DNA of 64,000 nucleotides from Gibbula magus (taxonomy: Eukaryota > Mollusca > Gastropoda > Trochida > Trochidae), in the NCBI GenBank assembly GCA_936450465.1, contig OW388304.1, positions 12,494,708 to 12,558,707 on the forward strand, written 5' to 3'. The position numbers and the translations under genes are program-made. Below, piece after piece: positions 12,427-25,136 of the stretch. Numbering within the stretch: position 1 is the first letter of the stretch; each line of letters begins with the position of its first letter. The notes beneath the pieces are model-generated. The model ran no database searches, was not told the DNA's origin, and was given only the letters and a program-made list of their open reading frames with translations.

Positions 12427-12700
12427 GTGAAGGAAACATTGTATCGACAAAATGTGAAGGCCAAGACATCGATGGCACCAATGCTGACAATGTTCAACGA
12501 GGGGTGAGGGGCCTTTAACAGTCCAAAGCAGATCCGTTGTCTAAACTATGCCAACGTTCAACGCAATAGAGGATAGACTGTATCTTGCCCATCGGTCAAC
12601 ATTTCTTGTCGTCCAAAAATCAAGAGGGGAAATCACAATTCCGGATGAATATGCGACGAAGGATGCTGGCGAACGTTTCGTTATAATAATTGACGATACG
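12427..12700 (+). pseudogene. Mutator-like (MULE) transposase, N-terminal fragment
   Basis: From an acceptor-like CACCAG at 12426 a frame gives VKETLYRQNVKAKTSM, ending in TGA. After a frame change, 12547-12699 reads without stops and contains MPTFNAIEDRLYLAHRS...RGEITIPDEY...AGERFVIIIDD. That pattern (short helix with paired small and basic residues, then IPxxY and GxxFxLxDD) is the stretch just before the catalytic DDE domain of MULE transposases of the FLYWCH/MULE type common in invertebrates. The catalytic residues would lie downstream but are gone: a SINE joins at 12701 and unrelated duplicated DNA follows. Recognised from memory of the family; no search was done. Confidence 0.55.
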
Positions 12701-12998
12701 AGGTGAGGTGAGTTGGGGTTTAACTCTGCTTTTCAAGAGTATTTCACTTATATCACGGCTGCTAGTATTATGGCAGGGAGAAAACCCGCAACGCCATGTG
12801 ACTATGCATTGCGGTGAAACCTGCGAGCATCGGCTGGAACTAGCGAACCATGGGTGGTACTGCACTGAAATTCAGTGTAACATTGCACCCAAACCTGACT
12901 GCGTGTAGAACAGTTCTCTTCTGCAGACAAAGTTGCCGTGCCCCTGGCGGGATTCGAACCCTAAACCTCTTGATCCGAAGCCGAACGCGCCAACCACA
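12701..12998 (-). mobile_element. tRNA-derived SINE, nearly full length
   Basis: Best long copy of the window's main SINE. On the minus strand the order is a tRNA-like head (B box GGGTTCGAATCCCGCC; A-box end degraded), a body with GAACTGTTCTACACGC, AATGTTACACTGAATTTC and CACCCATGGTTCGCTAGTTC, a second block (CTGCCATAATACTAGCAGCC, GTGATATAAGTGAAA) and a 3' end in CTCACCTCACCTC. It truncates the MULE fragment on one side, and its head abuts the start of duplicated unit 0 on the other. The 70-80 codon ORFs across it are artefacts. Confidence 0.85.
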
Positions 12999-13019
12999 TC
13001 ATTATAATATATGGGCAAG

Positions 13020-14885
13020 AAGTGAAGAAATGTTTTTACACATACCATTGGTCTTGATTTAAAAAAATAAAAATAAAGGATAAGAGTTATATTTTGTTGA
13101 AGTTATAATAACATGGGATCAGTCTATGCCTATGCATTTCCTATTAAGACATAAACATTGTGTGAGAGAGGAGAGTGAGTGAGTTGGTGTTTAACGCCGC
13201 TTTCAAGAGTATTTCACTTATATCACGGCTGCTAGTATTATGGCAGGGAGAAAGCCCGCATCGCCATGTGGCTATGCTTTGCGGTGAAACCTGCGAGCAT
13301 CGGCTGGGAGAGAGGAAAGCATGTTGAAAGATTGTTTATTTCGAATCTGTATTTTTCCACTTACACTTCAACGTGGTAAGCATTTACCAATGTATTATCT
13401 AAAAAAATGACCACATATGTTAAAATAATAAATTGGTATGGTAAGATAATATTGCTTGTGAGGATGTTGTATTTGAAAATGTCAACATGTCTTTCTCATC
13501 AATAATTGAATTGTATAATACCTGACTGCGTTCTAAGGAAGAAACAAAAACATGCACCTCAATGTGTACAACAAACTCGTAATGATAGAATGTTTGTCGT
13601 TATCACGGATCACGGATAGTAAAAACCATGAATACATATAGGCAGAAGCAGTAAGTGTATACAACGGATTGCCATATTAGCTGTTGGCAGCATTCAGACA
13701 GCTGTCCCTGGGCATGACAAGAAGTAAGCCTATGCTCAAGAATTTGATTTAGTGAAGACGACTATAATACCTTACATCCGTCGGCCTCGTTAAACATATG
13801 AGGAACATTGGGGACGTCAAGCATTCATTTGCAAATCAATGTGTGAATTTTTAACACTTCATCAAAACGAAATATATTGCTACCTCTGGTTCCGAGATTT
13901 ATTAAGATTGTGAAAATGTTGAAAGTTCATGCTAAATGTTACTTTAATCAAGTTTCACTTATTTATTATTTTCTGTGTATGTACAAGATTTGATGATGAT
14001 ATTGAAAATGAATCGTGATGTATATTAGAATATCCGTCACATCAAGTAATGACTTTATTAACACATACTTATTGCACATCATTGTTTATAAGCACGTCAA
14101 ATGTTTCGAACGTACAGTCTGTATAATTACCTCAATAGCTGTACACGTGAGGTAAGGTGAATTGAATATGTATGCGAACATGTACCTCTAGAAAGAAAAT
14201 GAATGGTCCAAACAATCCAAAAGGAAACGAATGTTTTTATGACTCGCGGACAGAATCCTTGTATAAACACTTTCTTTTTAATTGGTATGTTGTAACAATG
14301 AAAACAAAATCTTACAGATGTTGTTATGAAAGCCTGCTGCAAGATGATGACCTTCTATAACTTCACAGAATGAAACACTCAGAAACAGGTTTTTACATGC
14401 ACTGAGCAATACCAGATCGTTCACTATCAGGAAAGTAAACTGAAGGAGAGAGATTTGTGAGTAAACAAAACTAAGATTATGTTGATTTTATATTTTCTCT
14501 CGACCTTCAGGTTCAACCTCAGATTTTTCCACCAAACGAGATTAGTAGGGATGAGGTGGCGATTGGAAATGTCAGAAGTACTTGGTACTTCTTGTATACT
14601 TGTCACGGAAACACAAATTATTACTCACATTCAGGTACTATCAGTGATAGGATGAAGTATGTAGGATGAAGGAGACAGAGAGAAGTAAGGTCAATGACTC
14701 ATGCCATGAACTGGTAGAGTTGAGAATTTCCATTTCTTAAATGTATCATTTCAGACAGGCAGACAGATTTATTCAGTTATTGACGCATTAGTCCCAAAAT
14801 ATATACTCTTTGCAAAATAATACATAAATGTACATAATGAGGTATGCATGTTTTAAATTGGCAGAACAGCAACAATACTGTAAAT
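13020..14885. repeat. Tandem duplication unit 0 (partial)
   Basis: Collinear with 20860-22040 (A), 31600-33800 (B) and 42700-44880 (C). Landmarks include CATTGGTCTTGATTT (13047), AACATGGGATCAGTC (13110), CCGAGATTTATTAAGATTGTG (13892), GAAAGCCTGCTGCAAGATGA (14329), TACTATCAGTGATAGGATG (14637) and GGAGACAGAGAGAAGTAAGG (14669). Like C, it keeps a ~500 bp stretch (about 13360-13885) that A and B have lost. It ends abruptly at the Tc1 remnant. No coding sequence recognised. Confidence 0.8.
13172..13307 (-). mobile_element. 5'-truncated SINE with 8 bp target duplication
   Basis: Only the 3' half of the SINE is present, ending in CTCACTCACTCTC on the minus strand. It is flanked by GAGAGAGG at 13164-13171 and 13308-13315. 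The sister units read straight through this point (TTGTGTAAGAAAGG). This is the expected picture of a truncated copy inserted by target-primed reverse transcription after the units separated. Confidence 0.8.
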
Positions 14886-14922
14886 TAATTTAAATAAATA
14901 AATAAATTTATATAGACGCACA

Positions 14923-15637
14923 GTGTCCAGACATCTAAGGTCCCATGGCATCAGGACATACAGACCGTTCCGGGGACAGCGGTTGACAGCCGAACATCGC
15001 CAACGAAGACTGAGATGGGCACGGACGGTGTTACGTTGGCAGCGACGTCAGTGGCAGAGGGTGCTTTTCCCTGACGAAAGTCGGTTCTGTCTCTTCAAAG
15101 CAGATGGAAGAGTACGTGTTTATCGCCGTCGGGGAGAGAGAAGAGTGGTACCCTACCGGGGAGGAAGTGTCTTAGTTTGGGGAGGCATACTAGGTGAGGA
15201 GAAGACGCCGCTGGTTATCGTGAATGGAAATCTAACGGCTCAGCGTTACGTCGATGACATTCTCCGTCCCATTTGTCTGTCTCTATATTCGACAACAGGC
15301 ACAAGGTGTGATCTTTCAACAAGACAATGCCAGACCGCACACATCTCGAGTTACTCAACACTTTCTTGCTAACAACAACATCGACATTTTGCCGTGGCCA
15401 GCATGCTCGCCTGACATGTCACTGATCGAACAGCTTTGGGACGCTATGGATCGTCGTATTCGCCAATGACGACCACCTCCACATAACCGGCTGCAACTTG
15501 TCCAAGCTCCCCAAGACCAATGGCAGCGCATTCCACGTGCACGTATTGACGTCAGGTTTTTGATTTTCTACATTATACATCAGAGGGTCACTGCGTGTAT
15601 CATGGCAAGGGGAGGCACATACACGTTATTAGTGTGA
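14923..15637 (+). pseudogene. Tc1-like transposase (DD34E), truncated and frameshifted
   Basis: Encodes most of a Tc1/mariner transposase, the enzyme that cuts and reinserts its own element at TA. Visible parts are the second helix-turn-helix end (SRHLRSHGIRTYRP), the first catalytic Asp (LFPDESRF, about 15067-15090), the second Asp in IFQQDNARPHTS (about 15308-15345) and the catalytic Glu in SPDMSLIEQLWD (about 15409-15445). The spacing from second Asp to Glu is 34 residues, the Tc1 signature. The C-terminal RIPRARI and ACIMARGGTYT follow. There is a frameshift near 15270-15290 and an in-frame TGA at 15467. The first DNA-binding helix-turn-helix and both inverted repeats are missing, so the copy is dead. 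It sits at the broken end of duplication unit 0. The GTG at 14923 is simply where similarity becomes visible. Confidence 0.9.
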
Positions 15638-16069
15638 ACTGTTTTCGTTACATTGAGCCTGGATTTCCCTGCACCGGGATCAGTCATAACCGTGAACTTG
15701 GACTTTTTGACCCCTGGACGAATATCGAAGACTGTGATGTTGAACCAGAAGCTGATTGGTAGCATTTTTTATGCATATGATATCGGCACATGTTCTTTTT
15801 GAATAAACATTTGTTTTTTTTAATCTGACTTCTTTATTTATTCTTCAATCTAGATTAAAGTACCTGGTAGCATTTCTTTTGCCAATGCGTTAATCTCTAG
15901 TTTTTCGACAATACAAGGCCCTGTGAAAGAGGCAAATAAACATCATTAACGAACATATCAGTGAATATACAATTTGAGTAATATTACTTAGTGAAGTAAA
16001 GATTGTATGTGCTGCTGGGTGATTGTCCTGATTAATGATGAATAACTTTCTGAAAAATGAAATAAAATA
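15638..16069. other. Spacer between the Tc1 remnant and unit A
   Basis: No terminal repeat of the Tc1 element can be found here, and no gene. Poly-T near 15812. The next recognisable feature is the start of unit A. Confidence 0.5.
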
Positions 16070-18049
16070 TCTCAGGATTAATCAATTGGAATGAAACGTT
16101 TAAATATTAAGGGTAAATTGTGTTTTCATGCACTTGTTCCTCTCATACAGCCCCTCCTTAATCCGAGCGAAAAGATCTTGTGAAATCATATTAAAAATTG
16201 ATGAAAATTAGATTGGGAAAATGGAATTATTTGAACATGGAAGTGTTTATCGAAGGACTAGGTTACAGTGACTCGATTTGAGAGTAACAAGATTGATTAA
16301 CACTTCTGGATGAACAAACATAGTTTCGTATTACGAACACATTAATATGATTAATAACATGCACTTCTTAATGACTTGATGTCAGGATTTAGCAGTCTTG
16401 AATAAATGCTATTTTATTCAATGGACGTCTATAAGAAATTGGGAATCTAATGGCAAGTTTATTGAATAACCAGAATCTCTGGATCGATATGGAGTATCCA
16501 TCTTGTTCCCCAGGTCAATGCGTTATAGATCTTGATACATTTGTTTCCTAGGTGAGGTGGCATTGGCACCAGAGGGTGTTCTTGGGGTATAAATAAAAGA
16601 TAGATGATAATACACTTTGACAGGCCACAAAGTCACATTTGTTAATCCAAATAAACGCCGGGTTAAACCAGCGGCTTGTTGACATCAGTGCGGTTTAGAA
16701 ATATATTTCAGTAAGCTAACAATATAGAACATGATTTTCAAACAGTTTAAAATTTTTCTCTGATCACTGAACTATCGAACCCATGACTCGGATATACTTG
16801 CCACTGATTTGTCATGTACGTACACATCATTTACACCATACCATCAGTGGAACGGTATGTATGAACGGTAGCTATCTCAGTGAGCTATATAGGGACACTT
16901 ACACGTGATAGTTGCACAAGGGGATTCAACTGGAGATGGTGTCCTAATTGGGCTATAAGTCATATTACTGAAAAAAATAGTTATCACTTTTGATCCTTTA
17001 TAGAAATGCTTAAGATAAATTGTCTAAAACGAGAGAGTAGATTTCAAATGAAACATTGCCCATTTTGAATGGGTAGTATTTTTGTATTTATACAGTTGTC
17101 TAAAGTAGATAGTATCATTGTCAATGATTATCATTTTGTCATTATGTTTTAACAATGAATTAGGCTGGAATACTCTTTTTGCAAAAAAACTTTCACAAAA
17201 TAAAAACACTTTACAGTTGTTGTAGCACTTTTTTCAAATTTGCTATTTATAATCAAATTTTATACAATATATTATTACATTAGAGGATACAACAGCTCGT
17301 TACTCCACCTGATCGACGTATACATATAACATTTGTATTGCTAAAATTTCACGACGTATTAAGCAACAAGTTTGTGAAACTCGTCAGTGAGTAGGTCATA
17401 TACGATTTTGTGAAAGTAGACAGCAAAATGGTGTAACATTCTATCACTGTGCCATATTTAAAACTCTACTTTAAGTGTTTAGGTATCGCTACATCAGTCA
17501 GATCACTTAAATTACCTTCGATCAGACATTTTAATTGCTTTACCGAACCATGTATATGGTGTTTTTTTATTGATTCAGGAGTTTTATTCAGTCATTGGTA
17601 ACAGTTATGTTCCTTTTTGTGAGAGCACTCTTTTTCAGTATGTACAGCGCCCTTAATGGTTGACTTGAGGTAGTAGGTGGCAATATGAATGGGGCTATGA
17701 ATGCTCATCAAACGTGTAACACACTTGACTTAGAGAACTAAACTGCCCAACAAGTACAACCTTATTGGTGGCATCTTTTCTTCAGTTATTAAAAGTGATT
17801 TGGTTGTTTATCATTTATTAAAAAATGATACACTGCTTTATTCCCGTGGAAAGCAAGTGACAAGCTATATATCCTACGATGCAGTATTGAGATGAGTGCT
17901 CTCCACATGATAATCAATTCTGTTGGTTCCAAAGTATGATTAGGTAAGAATAGAAGCTGTAAGTACGTGTTGCGTTGTACGCTCCATGTCGGAAATTAAC
18001 TCTTTGAAATGTTTCAAACAGCACTGAAGTTAAGTACAAGTCATTTAAA

Positions 18050-18190
18050 AAGAACTACGTTTATAAACATCTTCTCCAGTCTGATTGTATTGCACTGACA
18101 GGTACTTCCACCAGACTGATGCAGAATAAAACAATTCAAATGTATGTTGCTTTTCAATCATTGTTCCCTTACCTGGCACAGTCTACTATG
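18050..18190 (+). other. Reading frame shared by units A, B and D
   Basis: A frame of about 50 residues (KKNYVYKHLLQSDCIALTGT, then STRL, QNKTIQ and YVAFQS) stays open in A (about 18050), B (29941) and D (57081), with few changes. It is the best-conserved stretch of the unit. I do not recognise the product. No start codon is common to all copies, and downstream the frames diverge. It could be a relic exon of a duplicated host gene or just slowly changing noncoding DNA. Confidence 0.25.
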
Positions 18191-18298
18191 AGTTTTACCA
18201 ACCACTAGTAGCCTAGTGACTACTTTACTGTCGTCATAATCTATATGTACTTTCAAAGGATATCTGTTACTTAAATTTTCACAATCGATCCGTTTTTG

Positions 18299-18742
18299 CA
18301 GTCTGATTAAAATCGACGGTTTTCCGTGGAATAAAAATTGCAAAATAGTGCATCTACCGGGATACGAACTCGTTCGTGGGTTTCCACGCCAAACCGTCTG
18401 AAAGCACCCCGTACACTAGTGTGTTCGGGCGCAATTCAGCTAGCCAATCAAAAGATGCCCAACAAATGCTTTCGGTGCGAGAAACTAGGGGCAGATAACT
18501 CCAAACAGCTATCCTTTTGTCTGTTCCGAATGCTTTCAAAACCGCAACCGTTTAAATACTATGATGTGATTGGTCGGCTATTTGACTGGGTTTTGGCTGC
18601 GCTAAACTGGTTCTGAACACACGCCTATACGGGGTGTTCTCAGACCTTGTGGCGAGGAATCTACAGAACCTGTTCGTATCCCGGCAGATGCAAAATTTTG
18701 CAAATTTTATTCCTCGGAACAAGGTCGATTTTAATCAGACTG
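18299..18742. mobile_element. Mutator-like MITE, 444 bp, 10 bp target duplication
   Basis: Terminal inverted repeats of about 70 bp start CAGTCTGATTAAAATCGAC and continue through GCAT CTACCGGGATACGAAC on the left and the matching reverse complement on the right. The exact direct repeat TCCGTTTTTG flanks it at 18289-18298 and 18743-18752. Unit B has the unoccupied site (AATCCGGTTTTGTTTATTCC, about 30425). Long inverted repeats with a 9-10 bp duplication fit the Mutator superfamily. The interior has no transposase; the 92-codon ORF inside is chance. Confidence 0.85.
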
Positions 18743-21057
18743 TCCGTTTTTGTTTATTCCTATTGCCCTACCATCGAGACTCCGTGGGCAGTAAGAAAAA
18801 CTTATATCTGACATGATATTGATACAAAATAAAGTGAAAAGGGACTGATTATATACAACAGATAGATATATCCGTCCAATCAAATATCAATGCTTTAAAA
18901 AAACAACAACAAAGTAATAAATAAATAAATTAAAAGGAAACCGATAGCAAAAAATAAAATACTTTCGACTTGTTTACAAGTCTTTTCAACAGTGCAACGC
19001 ATCCAGTCATCATTAAAATGATATCTACAGCAAGTGTCGTCTGAAGAATTTTATTTTTATATACATTTACTTCACGTGAGATCTTCCTCAATTATTATAT
19101 ATTCTCCTGCGACATAAGGCTTCATAGTAAATTGTAAAAAAAAGTTTTTAAAAAGTAAATTATAAATGTAAAATGTCAAAATAATTATGCTTGAGAAGAT
19201 ATATTGTAATTTGGAATCTAATATCACGTCCATTGCATCAACAAAGCCGCCGAATCAATGTAAATAGGTATCATTATGTTGGTGACTGAGGTTTTTATTC
19301 ATAGACTTTGCTCCTGTTTAACTTGAGTGAAAGACCAATAAGAACTAATTCGTATTAATATGTACTTTTATGTACACTTTCTGAGTCATAACACACTTCA
19401 TAATATGTAGATCGATCGAAGTCATCAATTCCAAATATATAAATTAGTTTCAACTTTTGACCTTCTATTTTGAATCCTTTTCATTTCATTTATAATTAAC
19501 CGTCTGATATCATCATGAATTAACAAACGATGTGTCAAGTAAAATTCCCCCAATACCAGACTACGATGTGAGTAGAGTTTAGATATACATCAACGAAGAT
19601 AGATAAACTAAGGATAGCTACTTATGTTACATATTTGAACCATTATAGAGAGAGATATTTATCTGATCAGTACATACCACTTATTAATGTCAAAGTGACT
19701 ATGCTTGAGAAGAAGCAATGTAATGTAATACATGTCAATCAGACATTTGGAATCGAATACCACGGCCATTACATCAACACGACCGCTTAATCAATGAAAA
19801 TAGCTAATCTTATGTTGGTAACTGAGGTTTACATTCTGAAAGTTCACTACTGTTTAACTTGACAAATAAACCATTTAAACGTTAATCGTATTAAACATAT
19901 ATAATAACGAGTGTACACTGTAAATACAACACGAATATCAAGTGCACCAAATAAACGTTATTCACAAACGTGTTCATGAAGGTGGACATGAAATGAATAA
20001 TATGAAGAGTGCAGAGTTAATCACGCCTTATGAATGAGGAGTTTTACATTTATTCTTGTTAGTTAGTTTGTTATCAAACATCATCCATTGTCTATCCGAT
20101 AGATTAAATTAAAGTCTTTTCAATTTTATGACTATCTTTTGCCAATGTAGTCATTGTTTATGGTTCAATTGTTCACTTTGTTCACATTTCCTTGCTTTGA
20201 CATAAGCTCCATAGACTCTGTTTTATAACCCCTCAAATAATAATTTATTGCAAGGTCTTATCACTTTCGAATGGTTCTATGAACATATTTCTATTTACAG
20301 TATGATATAAATATTATGCTGAAGATGATTATGTATCAAAATAAATGTCAAGGAAATTTCCTCGGCTAGGCAACAGACCAGAAACCGATATAACATATAC
20401 TGTAAACAATTTATTAATCATTTTATACTAGAATCACAATCAATACTATGAACACCATTAGTTCTTAACGGTTTCTTGGTCATGATTCCACATTATTATT
20501 CACCCATCGAAGATATAACATTGTAATATTTTATATGACAATATTAAGCTAGTGTAATACTCCTGCTAGTATTATGTCATTAGGTTAGTGTGTAATTGTG
20601 ACGTCACTATGATTGTTTCGCATTTCTTTAAGAATTCTAAACATTTTATGGAATTAAGGCATTTTTTTTCAATACAAGTTTTATGATGGTATGTTCTAAA
20701 GCGCTTATATTAACAGATGAAGTGCTCATTTTCTTCACTGGTCGCACTCCGATCCATGTCTTATGGCTGATTTATTGTTCCATAATATTGATGTATCTTG
20801 GTTCAGCCATCAAATTAAATATGTACATTATTTGTGAGAAAGAAATGAAGAAGTTGTTACCAATATCATTGGTCTTGTTTTAAAAAATAAAATTTAATGT
20901 TTAGACTTATACTTTGTTTAAGTAATAAGAACATGGGTTCAGTCGCATACCTTCCAATTTTTTAGTAAAACATAAATATTGTGTAAGAAAGGAAACAGAG
21001 AAGCATGATGAAAGATGTACAGAAATGTTTATTTTGAAACCGTATTTCTTCACTAAC

Positions 21058-21165
21058 TTCGCAATGGATAGCCACATGGCGTTGCAGGCTTTCTCCCTGT
21101 CATAATACTAGCGGTCATGATATAAGTGAAGGCAGCGTTAAACCCAAAATCACCTCGACTCATCT
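21058..21165 (+). mobile_element. SINE 3' half (copy shared with unit B)
   Basis: GCATAGCC-like start, ATGGCGTTGCAGGCTTTCTC, ACTAGCGGTCATGATATAAG and the tail AGCGTTAAACCCAAAATCACC. The same insert at the same site is present in B (32346-32461) but not in C or unit 0, so it predates the A/B split. It marks the junction of the A/B-specific deletion. Confidence 0.8.
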
Positions 21166-23744
21166 CCGAGATTAATGAAGAATGTGAAAATGTTAAAGGG
21201 CAAGCTAAATGTTATCCTAATTATGTTTCACTTATTAATTGTTTACTGTGTATGTTTAAACAATTGCTGAAGATATTGAAGATAAAATGTGCTGTATATT
21301 ATAATATATCCATCATATAAAGATATAACTTTATTAACACATATTTAACATCATCTTTTATAAGCACGTCAAATGTTCGAACATACAGTCTGAAAAATGA
21401 ACCAATTAGATGTACAGGTGAGGTAAGGTCTTGGAAATAACAAGTTCATTTTAATCGTTATGCTGTATTTCTTTGTACAAAAAAAACAATATCTTACATA
21501 TGTTTTGATGAAAGCCTGCTACAAGATGATGCCATCCTATGACCTCATTGAATGAAACACTCAAAAACGGGTTTACCTGCACTGAGCAATAGCTGATGTT
21601 CCCTTTCAGACAGATAAGGTGAAACAGAGAGATTGTGAGAAAAACAAAACTAAGATTTTGTTTAATTAATATTTTCTCCCGGCCCTAAGCTTCAAGCTCC
21701 GATGTTTCCACCAAACAAGATAAGGACGGATGAGGCGGCGCTTACAAATGTCAGATGTACTTGATACTTCTTGTGTAGTTGTCACAGAAACACAACTTAT
21801 CACTCACATTCAGGTACTATCAGAGATAGGGTGCAGTACATAGGATGAAGGAGACAGAGAGAAGTAAGGTCAATGACTCATGCCATGAACTGGTAGAGTT
21901 GAGAATCTCCGTTTCTTAAATATTATATTTCAGACAGGCAGACATATTTATTCAGTTATTGATGCCTTAATCCCAAAATATAAATGAACATACTGAGGTC
22001 TGCGTGTTTTAAATTGGCAGAACAGCAACAATATTGTAAATGAATTTGTTATCATGTGTGCATTTCACATTGTTTATGATTCTTTTTGTGTGTTACAGAT
22101 GTGTTGTTTCTTTAGGAGACAGGCTAAATGGAATGCCCATTAACGACATACCGGCAATAAATTGCGTACATGCAATGTACAAAAGCGAGAAGTTGTTTTT
22201 TCTGACAAATATTGCTATTTTGCTCTTTTTTTCTCGATTAACCATATTTTACCATCCTAAACAGCACTGAGTGAACTTGCTCAATACTTGCTGCTTGATG
22301 ATGTATGATTGATGACCAAAGGTCAAGTGTACAGAGGCAATTGACCACAATTGCACCGAGATGTATGAAGAGAAAGTTCACTTTATTGATCACAGGGCAT
22401 TGAAAAACAAAATCGAAAGTCATTAAACTTGGCTAACTTATCAATAACTTGGCGATAAGGATGGTCTGATTTTATGAGATAGATATAACTATTCATCACA
22501 GCAGGGCCATTAAATAAATTTGTTTGGCTACATTAACATAATGGACATTAGTGATCACCCAGTTCTTTGTTCTGATATTGTATACATATCACACTGTGGC
22601 AGATTCTAAGACATGTTCCAAAGAATGTTTAATGTGTTCGGAAAGCAATAATTGGGATCATTTCAGCAGTTTCTCTGTTAAACATGTTAAAAGATAAATA
22701 TTTAGTTGTTACTCAAATATGATATTCAAGCTCACAACAATTCAATGTAATACTGCAGAAAGGCACATCTTGCAAAACGTCTATAATTTTCGAAGAGTAA
22801 CTGTTTTCAGCTTTCCTGTGTTTTAACAGCGACATATGTCCCTCAAGGGCAGGATTGGGCATTAGATGTGAATATGAATATTTTCTAAATAATCGGAATT
22901 TCTGTCATCACGGATGCTTTATTTTTTTGGTGGTACAAAACTAGTCGCGTTTCAAGCTCATGTTTCTCCCGTTTTGCTGTATATCAATTGTTTCTCCATT
23001 CCTTCAAGGCTTTGGGTATAATGGACTCTGATAATCCAGTCAAATGTTTTGTTACAAAATTAATATATCGTATAGAAATTACAATATGAGTACCAATCCA
23101 CAGCAAATATTTAACAACGATAACCAAATACATTTAAAGTATGAATGGACAACTGTATAGTTCCATAAACGTTCATGAAACGCATATACCGGAAATATAA
23201 CAAAACAAAATTTGAAGCCTTACTTTTGCTATGAAATAGATAAAGACATGAGGCACATGCCAATTGCTGATAGGAAAGCTAACGGTGATGGAAAAAGTTG
23301 CGCCTAACAGCAGCAAGGTAGAAGACAAAGCTTCTCACCAAACTATACCAGCTTTCGCTGGGACATTATATTGACATATACATTTCTCATGTTGGGTCAT
23401 GGTCATGTCTCTTAAACAATCATAATGGATCTGATTAACCATCACAAGTGTGGGACGACCTTGTTATTAAGTGTAGAAATTAGTCCAAAATGCCTAGGAG
23501 AAGTCCAGACTATTTCAGCTCTCATCAGCTTTGGTATTGCACAGTGTTCAGACACCTTATTACTGATACTGATTAAACCATAAATAATGTATATGCAATT
23601 CGTTATCAGTACAAAACAGTGAATTCGGAGTTCTTAATACTTTCAGGGGTATCGTAGGACGGAGTTGATCTGTCAAGATATGTTTTATCAATCAAAGACC
23701 ACAGGGTAATATTTCAATTGCCTAAATTTGTACCTGAAATACAA

Positions 23745-23995
23745 TGGCTCTGGTGTTCGAATCCCGCAAAGGGCTTAGCAACTGAGCTGTAGAGAACTGT
23801 CATACATGCAGTAAGGCTTTGGTGCCATGCTGCATTGAATTTCAGTGCAGAACCACCCTTGTTTCGCAAGTTCCAATCGATGCCCATTGCGTTACTATGC
23901 ATAGCCACAATAGTGATGCAGGATTTGTCCCTGCATTAATACAACCAGATGTCATAAAAATATAAGCTCGTGAAACAACAGACCACCTCAACCCA
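23745..23995 (+). mobile_element. tRNA-derived SINE shared by A, B and C
   Basis: Head with B box GGTGTTCGAATCCCGC, body with AGAGAACTGTCATACATGC, GTGCCATGCTGCATTGAATT and ATGCATAGCCACAATAGTG, and tail ACCACCTCAACCC. Counterparts at the same site occur in B (35883-36152) and C (46590-46852), so this insertion is older than the duplications. Confidence 0.8.
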
Positions 23996-24487
23996 TCTCT
24001 GTTTAAATGCTTGCACAATAGCTACCTATTTACCACGTTTTCCTTGGTACTTTGAGTTACTGTGAATATAAATACTTTGATACATTAACGTTATTAATAC
24101 ATTTTGATTGTAACTGTATTAATGACGTTAGTGTATCATACATAACAAGTTTAGTTAAGTGCTTAATCTGCAGTAAAGATTATAGTCTACAAGCTTTGTC
24201 TTATGACTGGAGGTCTGACTTTGGTTTATTATATGAATGGATTAATTCTGTCTTTCTGATTGGTCTACTTGGTCACATGACAGCACTGACGCCAAGCGAT
24301 GTCAACCTGTGTGAAGCGCGAGAGGTTGATATAACAACCCTGACACCTCTGGTGGCTAAAAATATCTTTGGGAGATCCCGGTCTTGATCTCCGTACTTCG
24401 CATGTAGTACTCTAAATCAAGCGATAGGCATCGCTTCGTCTCTGTGACCGTGCTGAATTAGAGTTACGTCCCTTTCGTATCAACAAT

Positions 24488-24765
24488 ATGGAAGTCGACG
24501 GTAAGACGATACAACGTCAAAGAAATAAACTTCAAAGTAAAGATTTGCCACTGTTTCTAATGAGGAAATAAACTTTCTGCTGAAAGAAAAAGGATGTGCC
24601 GAACACTAAGAGGGCAACAGCCAGTGCTGAGAAGACCATGAAGGCGTACCTAAACGAGAAATGTTGCCAGAATTTGAAGAATTTCGAAGTTGGATATAAG
24701 TGGACAAAATACTCGCCAAGTTTTATCCAAAAGTGGCACAAGAGAACGGCTACGCAGTACTTTAG
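24488..24765 (+). pseudogene. Crypton/KIAA1958-type protein, N-terminal domain fragment
   Basis: Starting at ATG (MEVDGKT...), pieces in three frames give SNEEINFLLKEK, then VPNTKRATASAEKTMKAYLN, then VDKILAKFYPKVAQENGYA. That order matches the N-terminal SAM-like core-binding region of Crypton-type tyrosine recombinases and their host-derived relatives (KIAA1958-like), with the usual 'NTKR...LxxYL...LxxIL.KFY..V..ENG' pattern. Frameshifts lie near 24593 and 24690, and a stop ends it at 24763-24765. The catalytic domain is absent. It is a different, more distant copy from the one at 59-61 kb. Family call from memory; no search was done. Confidence 0.6.
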
Positions 24766-25094
24766 TTTACCTTCATCATAGGATTAACAGACATTAAGCA
24801 CGTATCTGGAACACATGTTAACATTGTTCATGACTCACTGAATTCACTGAATCATAACAAACCATGACAAGGAAATTAAATGACTTATTTTAAATATTTT
24901 CGACAGTGATATTTTGAAATTGTTGAAATATTATTAACTGTTAACAGTACAAATTGATATTAACATCAAACAATTGAATTTAAGCTCGATTTGTTTTCAT
25001 TGAATCTTGATGTATCATGATGAAATCGTTCACCTCATACCTGTTACATTTCACAGCAGAATAGCAAGTTAAGACATTGTTCATATAATAAAAC

Positions 25095-25122
25095 AATAAT
25101 AATATTAATAATAATAATAATA
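25095..25122. repeat. (AAT)n microsatellite
   Basis: A run of AAT/ATA trinucleotides just before the palindrome. Confidence 0.85.
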
Positions 25123-25136
25123 AAACTTCAGACTCG

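Noticed and set aside
18338..18616. 92-codon ORF
   Set aside because: Lies wholly inside the Mutator-like MITE; not conserved.
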